A DNA stretch of 64,000 nucleotides. It comes from Sphingobium sp052327305 (GTDB lineage Bacteria; Pseudomonadota; Alphaproteobacteria; Sphingomonadales; Sphingomonadaceae). Where the stretch lies: assembly GCF_052327305.1 (NCBI RefSeq), contig NZ_CP182486.1, positions 806,001-870,000 of the forward strand, in the 5' to 3' direction. The position numbers were made by a program, and so were the translations under genes. The notes below the pieces were generated by a model that made no database searches, was not told the origin of the DNA, and saw nothing but the letters and a program-made list of their open reading frames with translations. This document shows, piece by piece, positions 36,101 to 43,410 of the stretch. The stretch's first letter is position 1; every line of letters begins with the position of its first letter.

Positions 36101-36525
36101 AAGCTGGTGCCATCGACAGTCACAACACCACCGTTCTGGATGGTCAGTGTGCCTGTGCCCGTATCACCAATGAGCAGGTCACCGGTGTTCGACCAGGTTG
36201 AACTGTTACCGCCTCCGTCGCTGCCTGCGACGGTCACGTCGCCGATGGCATTGCTCCCGATTGTGCCGGACGTGCCGCTTATCTGGCCGCCGTCCGTGAT
36301 GGTCAACGTCCCGTCGGTGCCGTCACCGACAACAATGGGCGCGCCGGTGGCCCAGATCGGCGTCTGGACGGGTGCGGGCGTTACTGCGCCGGTACTCGTC
36401 ACCGATTGTGCGCTGACCGGCGCCACGTCGAGAGCCGAGCAAATCAGCGCCATAATCGTGGTCGACGACAATAGAACAGCCCGTTGCCGGACCTTGTCAC
36501 GCTCATCTGCGAATAGGCTGGACAT
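33178..36525 (-). CDS. Autotransporter adhesin (type Va)
   Basis: A 1115-aa protein: signal sequence (to VSAQ), a passenger with about six repeats of ~55 residues (xTVIVSGxDxGxxSTW, GDLxIGxxGTGTLTIxDGG), two PATR-like segments (GAGDLIKDGTGTLTLTGSNT; GSGTAVLTGNSGGYTGA) and a C-terminal beta-barrel from about residue 830 ending in GVRLRF. The passenger should fold as a beta-helix on the cell surface. No protease triad is evident, so an adhesin-like role is inferred. It is the largest gene in the segment between the two attachment-site copies. Confidence 0.93.
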   Translation of the reverse strand: MSSLFADERDKVRQRAVLLSSTTIMALICSALDVAPVSAQSVTSTGAVTPAPVQTPIWATGAPIVVGDGTDGTLTITDGGQISGTSGTIGSNAIGDVTVAGSDGGGNSSTWSNTGDLLIGDTGTGTLTIQNGGVVTVDGTSFVAYDAGSAGTVIVSGQDAGGHAASWTSGGDLVIGQFGTGALTISDGGAVTNATGYVGASGGSAGTVVVSGRAGDGTASTWTNSGDLRVGEESSGALTVQDGGAVTVGGDLAVGGFGGTGTVAVTNAGQLSSGSGMIGSNTGGDGQVLVAGSGSNWDTTGRITVGGYATGSLRLADRGQVSSDDGVVGSGAQGDVVVTGAGTAWVNAQQFTVGSFGAGTLRIEDGGSIISNQGYIGANSTGSVIVTGAGSNWLVTDFSLTVGNDGDGTLTIEDGGRVRAGGGLSLGVSAISSGNVILQGTAGSRATLETSQIEAGLGAISFSVDGGLLRATRDESNFFVDFDGYDVTLGANGGVIDTAGHDIGISPRIVGAGDLIKDGTGTLTLTGSNTYTGGTTIAAGTLRVSSNANLGAAAGGVSFDGGTLNTTADMTSGRDVVFAGTGTLVTDVGTTFSHSGAISGAGSFIKAGSGTAVLTGNSGGYTGAAQIEAGTLAVNGIMGGSLGVAATGRLEGLGRVGTVSNSGVVAPGFAGAMGTLTIAGDYAGNGGRLEIATALGEDDSPTSRLVVNGSTSGTTQVEVINRGGLGGQTTEGIKIIDILGASNGRFTLNGNYVYQGDQAMIAGAYVYRLYQGGVSTPSDGDWYLRSVLLNPTPNDPSPSDPLPLYQPGVPVYEIYAANLQALNTLPTLQQRVGNRSWTAGANEGSGVWGRIEGARNRVDAQSSTSLSDQTVNSWKMQLGADRALISTPEGKRLMAGVNIYYGRATSQVRSTFGDGSIATDGYGVGATLTWYGVDGFYVDGEVQMSWFDSDLTSRILGPLAKNNGEGQALGIELGKRSPIGGELSVTPQLQMIYSNVDFDGFTDPTGAFVRADRGDSLKSRLGLSLDRQNVWDGGRSHVYGLLNLNYDWLEGSRTLVSGTPIDRTEKRLWSELGIGASVNWGDRITLYGEASGGSPFRDFASSYVLKGNVGVRLRF

Positions 36526-36979
36526 AGCCCCCCCCCGAAAAGTTACTGCGCCGTTAGCGATGCAGCCTCCTGACCACTTTTGCTAAAGAGGCCATTTCAT
36601 CTGCACGGCACTGACGGCGCGACGAGATCATTACGTCGAGCACTATCCACAGCCGACGTTAATCTTCCGTTTCAGACAGTTGCAGGCGGAAGCAACGTTA
36701 CACGACACTTCGCTTGCGATTCCCTAAACCGATGCGGGAATTCGGTGGTGACATCGATCAACTCGCGCCGGCCTGGGCTGAGTTTCGCACGGAAGAATGA
36801 CCCTTCCGCCTAGCAGCGCCGCCTAATCTCAATGACCGCCACCGTCAGATCGCGACGTGCGCCGCGCAAAAAGAGAACGTCGCAATCTGGTCGGAAGCTG
36901 ACGCCAACGCCACTCTCCCGGAACGGCAGCTTATAGCCATTCGCGTTTTGGAAGCCGCCTTTCCGGATCGTTCAACTAT
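36526..36979. other. Intergenic stretch, no gene recognised
   Basis: Upstream region of the autotransporter; starts with a C-run beside the start codon (CCCCCCCG). No other gene or repeat is evident before attachment-site copy B. Confidence 0.4.
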
Positions 36980-37187
36980 CCCGACATTGAGCAGCGGCAC
37001 GCCCCATCGAATATTGCCAAAAACATGTGACCATTTTTGTGTTGTGTCACATCGTGCAAACATAGGATTTGATGGGAACTCTTATTCAGAAACGATGTTA
37101 ACGAATGTAGTCACGTAATTGATTTATAATATTTTTCGTGGACTCTTAATCAGCGGGTCCTAGGTTCGAGCCCTAGTGCGTCCACCA
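36980..37187 (+). repeat. Attachment-site copy B: arm region plus tRNA 3' fragment
   Basis: Bases 37138-37187 repeat copy A exactly. The arm-like TGTGACCATTTTTGTG at 37026-37041 lies 115 bases before the tRNA core, the same distance as in copy A. Downstream, 17 bases separate the fragment from the integrase stop codon, the standard position of an integrase next to its attachment site. Confidence 0.85.
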
Positions 37188-37204
37188 TTTTTCTTCCTTC
37201 ATAA

Positions 37205-38330
37205 TCAAGAGTTTACGTCGAGGCCGGCGACAAGCTTGAGCCGCGGACGGCTCTCACTGTGACCATTTTTGTGACCTGGGCTTCCCAGCTTTTCCGGGCA
37301 GTTAGACTTTTTCGTGTCTGTGACCGGATTAATCAGCGGGTCTGTGCCCGGCAAAATCAGCTGGTCGGCATAGGGCTGGAGATGCTTCACCGACATGTGC
37401 GCATAACGCCGCACCATCGTCTCCGATTTCCATCCCCCCAGCTCCTGAAGCACCCAGGTGGGCACGTCGTTCTGCCGGAGCCAGGTCGCCCAGGTGTGCC
37501 GCAGATCGTGCCAGCGAAAATCCTCAATCCCGCAGGCCTTCAATGCTGCACGCCAGGTCCGCGTATTCGCATTGGCAAGGCGCTTGCCCCGAAATGTGAA
37601 TACGTGAACCGGATGCTTGCCCTTCTGCCGCCGCAACACGCCAAGGGCCGCCTCGTTCAGGGGAACGCCGAGCGCCTCCCCGTTCTTGGTCTCGCCATAT
37701 CCGATCGCGGCGATACGCCGGGTCATATCGACCTGATCCCATCGCAGATGGAGTATGTTGCCCTGACGCAGGCCGGTCGACAAAGCGAACAGCACCACCT
37801 CGCGCTGGTGTTCAGGAAGCCGACCCATGAGCTCAGCGGCCTGATCATGGGTGAGAAACCGCACCCTGACCCGGCCACTGTGCGCATAGGTCTTGAACGC
37901 CGGCACATGCGCGATCCATTCCCATTCCCGCATCGCCTTCCGGAAGATCGCGCGGATAAGCGCGACATAGAGATCCTTGGTGCGATCGCTTTTGCGGGCG
38001 AAATGGCGCGATATGAGCCGGTCGATCATGTCCCTGCTCACTTGATCCAATGTCTTGCCACGCAGATGCTTAGTGAACCAACGGATCCGGCTCACATCGT
38101 CCCGGTAGGATTTCGTGTGCCTTCTCCTTCAGCCACCGCAAAGCAGCCTCGTCCCATGTCCGTTTCGGCTTCTGCTTCAGCCTGACAAGATCCCACAGCT
38201 CGGCCTTCAACTTATCGTGATATTCGAGCGCCTTCAGCCTGTCGGTCGTTCCAGTAGAGCGTCTAATGAGCGTTCCGTCAGGTGCTGTGAGCTTGACGTA
38301 GTATTTTCCTGCACGTTTCCAGAGTGCCAT
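37205..38330 (-). pseudogene. Tyrosine integrase with a single-base frameshift
   Basis: The N-terminal arm domain begins at the ATG at 38330 after AGGAGG (MALWKRAGKYYVKLT) and runs to LKEKAHE; the rest (SYRDDVSRIRWFTKH and on) is one frame over, with catalytic residues in GNILHLRW, HDLRHTWATWLR and RRYAHMS. Total length 1126 nt is one base more than 375 codons, so an extra base in the run near 38111-38113 is the simplest cause. If real it inactivates the gene; otherwise the protein is 374 aa. Confidence 0.85.
37258..37273. repeat. Candidate integrase arm site
   Basis: TGTGACCATTTTTGTG is identical to 37026-37041 and one mismatch from 30516-30531. It lies 71 bases to the right of the tRNA fragment, inside the 3' end of the integrase gene. 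Flanking pairs of short repeats around a core are the layout of integrase arm-binding sites. Confidence 0.55.
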
Positions 38331-38590
38331 AATGCCTCCTTTGTTGGGGCACTCGACTGCATTCGTGCAGGCGCAGAGTAGCCCGAGCGAATCCACGCGA
38401 CAAGCTCGCCTTCCAGAAAGCGCCACTGGCGCCCGATCCGGGCTGCGGGAATGCTACCTTCGGCCAGCAAATTGCGGAGGGTATTCGGGTGCACTTTGAG
38501 TAGGTGCGCCGCTTCCCGGATGGTCAGAACGCGCTGTACGGCACCTTCCAAATCCGGGGTGGCAGATAAACTGCTATCAGAACTATGCAC
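38234..38590 (-). CDS. Helix-turn-helix excisionase-like protein
   Basis: A 118-aa protein with an excisionase/AlpA-type winged helix (VLTIREAAHLLKVHPNTLRN, SIPAARIGRQWRFLEGELV). Its last ~32 codons overlap the integrase start region in another frame. Such a Xis-like protein sets the direction of recombination. The tail (KEALWHSGNVQENTTSSSQ) comes from the overlap and may be a by-product of compact packing. Intact, unlike the integrase. Confidence 0.82.
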   Translation of the reverse strand: MHSSDSSLSATPDLEGAVQRVLTIREAAHLLKVHPNTLRNLLAEGSIPAARIGRQWRFLEGELVAWIRSGYSAPARMQSSAPTKEALWHSGNVQENTTSSSQHLTERSLDALLERPTG

Positions 38591-38760
38591 GCGCGGTGAT
38601 TCCCAAGTTAAGCCCAGCGCGTAATGAAGCTAGGTGGTGATAGGCTCAATTTCAGTGAAAGAAAGGGCGGAGGCAATGAAGTGCCGGAAATGCCGATTTC
38701 CGACTATTTTCGCATTTTAGAGCATATTCTGGCGATTAATGACCTCTGGACAGCTCCCGG

Positions 38761-38882
38761 ATAGCGCTCCGCGAGGATTATGAGGTTCGTTACTGGACGG
38801 AGAAATTCGGCGTAAGCAAGGATCGGTTGAGGAAGCGGTCAAGGCAACGGCAACAGCTTGCTCGCAGTCGAGCAACATCTGA
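38761..38882 (+). pseudogene. DUF3606 remnant
   Basis: The frame reads IALREDYEVRYWTEKFGVSK, DRLRK, which is the core of DUF3606 (EVRYWTxKFGVS). It lacks a start because of an upstream stop. A +1 shift after LRK would continue as EEAVKATATACSQ. Only a fragment of this ~60-residue domain remains. Confidence 0.7.
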
Positions 38883-38952
38883 AGAGCTGAGGCGAAAAGC
38901 TTTTATGTGCTTGTAAATTGGGATGGTTCAGGGCTGCCGTAGCCAAGCTTGT

Positions 38953-39870
38953 CTAAAAGACCGCTTCGACAATTCTATTCCGACCTTGAGCTTTTGCTCG
39001 ATATAATGCTTCATCCACCTGATTGAATACCGTGTTGGCCTCAGGAGCGCTCGAGAACGTGCCGTACCCAATGGACATTGAAACCATATTATAGGGCGGA
39101 TTGCCGAGGTGCGCGATCTTCATTGCCGCGACACTCGCTCTAATCTTTTCGAAAAATGCCGTCGCTTCAGGGCTTGCGCGCACGCGTTTCGCGATAAGGA
39201 ACTCTTCGCCGCCAATGCGGAATGCAAGGTCCCCGGTCTGATAGACGTGAGACTGAAGTATTGTCCCAATCTCTTTGAGGGTTCGGTCGCCGCGGGCATG
39301 GCCGTAGAGGTCGTTATAGCTCTTGAAATTATCGACATCGAGGATTGCGACAGCGCGCGACAAGCCATCGGAAGGGGCCGTTACAAATTGCGGGAATTGC
39401 CGCGAGAAAGCGAGCCGATTGGGCAACCCCGTCAACTGATCGACCGAGGCATTCTTCGCTTCCGTCACATCCGTGAAAATCCAAATACGAGCGCTTAGCC
39501 TTCCCCCTTCTTCAAATGGCAAACTACGCCGAGCGATGATCCTCCCATCCTTGAAAAGGATTTCATCCTCCGATGTTTGGCTCGTAGGATGCAGGCGCTC
39601 CACTTCGCGCAAGAACCCCGCAGGGTCTGCAAGTTGCTCCATGGCATAGCGCAGCATCTGGCTGTCATCTTTTGACGCCAGAAGGTCGCTGGGAATTCTC
39701 CACAACTTCTTAAAGGCGGTGTTGGCGTAAGCGACTTCGCGCGCTGCGTTGACGAGTAAAACGCCATCGGGCAGCGCATCCAGAGCGCGCTCAAAGATTG
39801 AGCAACTTTGATCCATGGTGGCGATTGGCTTGTTTTGCGACACACTCAACGCGCTCTCTCCAACGATCAA
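38953..39870 (-). CDS. PAS-GGDEF diguanylate cyclase
   Basis: A 305-aa protein: PAS domain at about 25-140 (ALDALPDGVLLVNAAREVAY), then GGDEF from about 145 (DQLTGLPNRLAF, DVDNFKSYNDLYGH) with active-site GGEEF at 220-224, so c-di-GMP synthesis is expected. The inhibitory I-site RxxD is not kept (QTGD at 211-214). No membrane segment. The first codon at 39870 is TTG without a good site; ATG at 39813 is an alternative. Divergent from the MreB paralogue. Confidence 0.92.
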   Translation of the reverse strand: MIVGESALSVSQNKPIATMDQSCSIFERALDALPDGVLLVNAAREVAYANTAFKKLWRIPSDLLASKDDSQMLRYAMEQLADPAGFLREVERLHPTSQTSEDEILFKDGRIIARRSLPFEEGGRLSARIWIFTDVTEAKNASVDQLTGLPNRLAFSRQFPQFVTAPSDGLSRAVAILDVDNFKSYNDLYGHARGDRTLKEIGTILQSHVYQTGDLAFRIGGEEFLIAKRVRASPEATAFFEKIRASVAAMKIAHLGNPPYNMVSMSIGYGTFSSAPEANTVFNQVDEALYRAKAQGRNRIVEAVF

Positions 39871-40015
39871 TGTGTCGTCGGAACATTAATAATTCCTGAG
39901 TACCGGCCGCACGTAGGCTGTGACTTCCTGTTATAAAATGTACTCAAGGGAGCTGAAATAGCTCTCCCCACCCCAAGGCCGGGACATATATCGCCGGCAG
40001 TGCTAACGAGATGCT

Positions 40016-41014
40016 ATGATGAATGTCTTCGCCGGAAAAATGCCTGAGCTCGCAATCGACTTCGGGACCGCCAATCTCCGCATCATCCGGCGTGACGACG
40101 GCGTCGTTTTCGATGAACCCTCACTCTGCTGCTTTGACACCTCGACGGAAGTTGCCAGTCTGAGCGCGGCGGGTCTGGATGTACGTCCCATGATCGACCG
40201 AACCCATCCGCGTCTTTCGGTCAAGCGCCCCCTTCGCCGCGGTGTTCTCCAAGACATTGAGACGGCCACACACTTGCTACGTTATGCAGTCCGTAAGACG
40301 TCAGGCAGGTGGCAAGCCGGTGCAAGCGCGGCGGTCGTCGGCGTTCCTACCGACGCGACACGTGCGGAGCGCAGTGCGCTGCTCACTGCAGCCCGCGACG
40401 CGGGCATCGGCACGGTGCACCTAGTGGACGAACCGTTTGCAGCCGCCATCGGCGCCGATCTGCCAGTCCAAATGCCAAGGGGGACGATGATCGTCGAATG
40501 CGGAGCAGGCACAACCGAGGTGGCCGTAATATCGCTAGGCGGCATTTGCCACGCCCGCTCGGTCAGGATCGGGGGTGCTTCGCTGGACCAAGCGATCGCC
40601 GACCACCTCCATTTCAAACACAAGTTTCTCATCGGAGCTCTGACAGCTGAGCGGGTAAAAATGGACTATGCCCTGCATCGCGAGGAGCGACCTGGCGCGG
40701 AGATGATGACAATCAAAGGGCGCAGCATCACGACAGGGCTGCCAGCGCTAATTCAAATTTCGTCGACCGAAATTGATCAGGTCGTCGAGCGGCATATGGC
40801 ATTGGTGGTCGAAACCGTTCGTGAAGTGCTTCTCGAAACCTCCCCAGAACTCTCCCAAGATATCTTAGAGAATGGTGTCGTCCTGACGGGCGGGAGTGCT
40901 CTGACGCCACATCTATCGGAAATGATCGCAGCGGAGACGGGCCTGTCCGTCAGCGTGGCCTCCAAGCCGCTCGGATGCGTGGCCGCAGGCTTGCAGCGCA
41001 TTATCCAGAACTGA
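40016..41014 (+). CDS. MreB paralogue (actin-like)
   Basis: A 332-aa actin-fold protein with MreB motifs: phosphate-1 AIDFGTANLRI, phosphate-2 ECGAGTTEVAVIS and adenosine VVLTGGSALTPH. The sequence is clearly diverged from housekeeping MreB (for example CDTSTEVASLSAAGLDVRP in place of the canonical loop). Standing alone without mreC/mreD and next to integrases, it is probably an accessory copy for a plasmid-like or filament function. Confidence 0.88.
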   Translation: MMNVFAGKMPELAIDFGTANLRIIRRDDGVVFDEPSLCCFDTSTEVASLSAAGLDVRPMIDRTHPRLSVKRPLRRGVLQDIETATHLLRYAVRKTSGRWQAGASAAVVGVPTDATRAERSALLTAARDAGIGTVHLVDEPFAAAIGADLPVQMPRGTMIVECGAGTTEVAVISLGGICHARSVRIGGASLDQAIADHLHFKHKFLIGALTAERVKMDYALHREERPGAEMMTIKGRSITTGLPALIQISSTEIDQVVERHMALVVETVREVLLETSPELSQDILENGVVLTGGSALTPHLSEMIAAETGLSVSVASKPLGCVAAGLQRIIQN

Positions 41015-41313
41015 CGCGGCAGCACGCTGTCAGGCTGCGCGTGACGGGTGACTCGGCCGAGGGGCGCAATTATATTCTTCCCGGCGCCCCCCGCCAGCTA
41101 TTCAGTCATTTGAACGCGCTCAAAAGCCGGAGAACCATGGACCGCTAGTGCCCACCGGTAATGCTCTCGCGTTCGCGGCCCTTCTGTCGTGTCCGGACCC
41201 GCCAGTACGGCAGGCCCGCGCCGGCTGATCTTGGGCTAGGCCTCGATACTATGAATGTGGCCGACGAGTGAGGGGGCGAGCATCCCTGGGTTAACCCGCC
41301 CCCGGCACAGAGA
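41015..41313. other. Intergenic stretch, no gene
   Basis: Between the MreB paralogue and the P4-type integrase stop. A GGGGGCG/CGCCCCC hairpin with an 18-base loop (41272-41303) is the only structure seen. Confidence 0.4.
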
Positions 41314-42492
41314 TCAGGAACGTCTACTCGGATCGAGCAGGTATCCGCAATATTTTGCCCAGCTTTCCATCAGCTTTCGGCGCTTCTTGAACAGGTCGCC
41401 CCGCCGATATGCGGCCTCCGACTTTCCCGAAATGCTGTGAGCGAGTGCCATCTCGCAAACCTCATTTGGAAAATTGGTGGTTTCGGCTGCCCAATCCCGA
41501 AACGTCGACCGAAATCCATGAACGGTCTCTTCGACCTGCATTCGACGCAGCAGCATCGGCATCGCCATGTTACTGAGCGGCTTCCCGTCCGGCCGTTTGA
41601 ACACCAAGCCGTCACGCTGAGATTCCGGAGTCGCTCCCAGCAGCGCGATCACGGGCGCGGTGAGCGGCACGCGATGCTCGCGCTCCATCTTCATGCGTTC
41701 GGCCGGCACAATCCAAATCTTCTGCCGTAGATCGAACTCAGACCAATCGGCGTTGATCACCTCGCCTGTGCGCGCGGCTGTCAGGATCGTCGCTTCCAAC
41801 GCCCGTGCTGCCGCGCACTCCCGCGCCCTCAACCTCTTCATGAACGGTTTGATCTTGTGGAACGCCAGGGCTGCATGATGTCCCCTCCCACCTCGCCGCT
41901 TCTTGGGAAGAAGCTGATCAAGATGCCCGCGCCATCGCGCGGGATTCTCGCCGTCGCGAAGCTCTGCCGCTTTCGCTGCGTCGAGAACACTTTCAATCCG
42001 CCCCCTCAGCCGATCTGCTGTTTCGGGCACCCGGGTCCAATGCGGTTTGAGCACCTTCAACACATCATCAGTGTCGATTTCCTCAATGATCATTTTCGCA
42101 ATCGGCGCCGCATAGACCGTCAGCGTCATCTTCCATTGGGCGATGTGCTTCGGATTGCGCCAGGACGTGCTTATGGTTTCAATATAGTCATCAGCATAGG
42201 TGCCGAAGGTCACCCGGCGATCGATCTGCTCGCGCTCCTTCTTGGGATTGCGCCCCTCGGCGATCATGCTTCTATATTCGGCTGCTTGCTCACGCGCCTT
42301 GGCCAATGTGAGGTCACGGGCGCTGCCCAATCCGATCTCGCAGCGGCTGCCGCGCCAGCTGTAGCGGAACGTCCAACTTCGACGGCTTCCATCGATGAAG
42401 AGATAGAGGCCGCCTCCGTCCAAATATTTTCCGGACTCTTTAAGGGAAGCCACCCTGGCGGCAGAAAGACGATTGAGTGCACGGCTCATCAT
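41314..42492 (-). CDS. P4-type tyrosine integrase
   Basis: ATG at 42492 follows AGGAG. The 392-aa protein has the N-terminal DUF4102 arm-binding domain (LKESGKYLDGGGLYLFIDGS, EIGLGSARDLTLAKARE), SAM-like core-binding domain, and catalytic residues in TAARTGEVINADW, VHGFRSTFRDWA and SEAAYRRGDLF. It is intact and sits next to tRNA-Ser, reading away from it, the normal layout of P4-like islands. No second copy of the tRNA end was found in this window, so the other end probably lies outside. Confidence 0.95.
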   Translation of the reverse strand: MMSRALNRLSAARVASLKESGKYLDGGGLYLFIDGSRRSWTFRYSWRGSRCEIGLGSARDLTLAKAREQAAEYRSMIAEGRNPKKEREQIDRRVTFGTYADDYIETISTSWRNPKHIAQWKMTLTVYAAPIAKMIIEEIDTDDVLKVLKPHWTRVPETADRLRGRIESVLDAAKAAELRDGENPARWRGHLDQLLPKKRRGGRGHHAALAFHKIKPFMKRLRARECAAARALEATILTAARTGEVINADWSEFDLRQKIWIVPAERMKMEREHRVPLTAPVIALLGATPESQRDGLVFKRPDGKPLSNMAMPMLLRRMQVEETVHGFRSTFRDWAAETTNFPNEVCEMALAHSISGKSEAAYRRGDLFKKRRKLMESWAKYCGYLLDPSRRS

Positions 42493-42734
42493 TGTCCAGG
42501 ACTCCTGTCCAAGACCCGTATCCGCCATGAGGTCAGCTTGTGATCGGAGCGACTCTTGCGCTGCTCTCCCCCAGTTGGTTCGCCCCTCAGTTCTACCTTC
42601 AGTTCTACCAATTGAAGCGCGATGAACCGATCCGGCCTGAGATTAGCTGAGACTCGACATTCCGGCAAGCAATTGAAAACGCTCGATTTCTGAGACGTTC
42701 TGGGAAAGCTTGAGACGCTATGAAAAAGCGAGAA

Positions 42735-42824
42735 TGGCGGAGAGGGTGGGATTCGAACCCACGTTACGGTTGCCCGTAAACCGCATTTCGAGTGCGGCGC
42801 ATTCGACCACTCTGCCACCTCTCC
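42735..42824 (-). tRNA. tRNA-Ser (CGA)
   Basis: A 90-nt class II tRNA with acceptor GGAGAGG/CCTCTCC, anticodon loop CTCGAAA (anticodon CGA), a long variable arm, T-loop TTCGAAT and encoded CCA (42735-42737). The integrase beside its 3' end suggests that the end of the gene serves as an attachment site, restored by the insertion. Confidence 0.96.
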
Positions 42825-42971
42825 GTCTTGAGATGTCTCGGCCCATGCAATGAGCCGGCGGGTCGTCGAGGGCGCGTCGTTAGCGGATGAAACACGCTTT
42901 GCCAAGCGCGTCGCGCACAGCGCCACCAAGTCCCTTGCAGCCCCGTCCATTCGCCCTACATCAGGGCCATC

Positions 42972-43379
42972 ATGCCGAATAAAAGTGATTCCCCGTTTAC
43001 ACCGCATCGCCCCGAACACGGCCCGCTTCCCGGTGATTTGGCTTCCGCACCGCGCGTTTCGCACGCGCGCTTTGCCATCGGCGATGTGGTTCGCCACGCC
43101 ATTTTCGATTTTCGCGGTGTCGTATTCGATATCGATCCGGCCTTCGCGAACAGCGAGGAGTGGTACGAAGCCATTCCGGAGTCGATCCGTCCCCGGCGCG
43201 ATCAGCCTTTCTACCATCTGCTCGCGGAGAGCGCCGAGTCGTCCTATGTCGCTTATGTCAGCCAGCAGAATCTGGTCGAGGACAAGAGCGGCGGGCCGAT
43301 CGACCACCCTGCCCTGCCCTCCATGTTCAGTCGCGAGCCTGCGGGCAATTACCGCATGGACCCCCGGCACTGGCACTGA
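42972..43379 (+). CDS. hspQ: Heat-shock protein HspQ
   Basis: A 135-aa HspQ protein. The conserved core runs from ARFAIGDVVRHAIFDFRGVV through EEWYEAIPES, QPFYHLLAE, YVAYVSQQNLVED. HspQ binds hemimethylated DNA and is linked to proteolysis control by Lon in enterics. The N-terminal ~30 residues are a Pro-rich extension. First core-type gene to the right of the island. Confidence 0.93.
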   Translation: MPNKSDSPFTPHRPEHGPLPGDLASAPRVSHARFAIGDVVRHAIFDFRGVVFDIDPAFANSEEWYEAIPESIRPRRDQPFYHLLAESAESSYVAYVSQQNLVEDKSGGPIDHPALPSMFSREPAGNYRMDPRHWH

Positions 43380-43410
43380 GAAGGCGCCCGCGCGGCGCGC
43401 CCCAGTCCGT

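Noticed and set aside
41272..41303. Terminator for the MreB paralogue
   Set aside because: Stem of 7 bp with an 18-base loop and no T-run; far from the stop codon.
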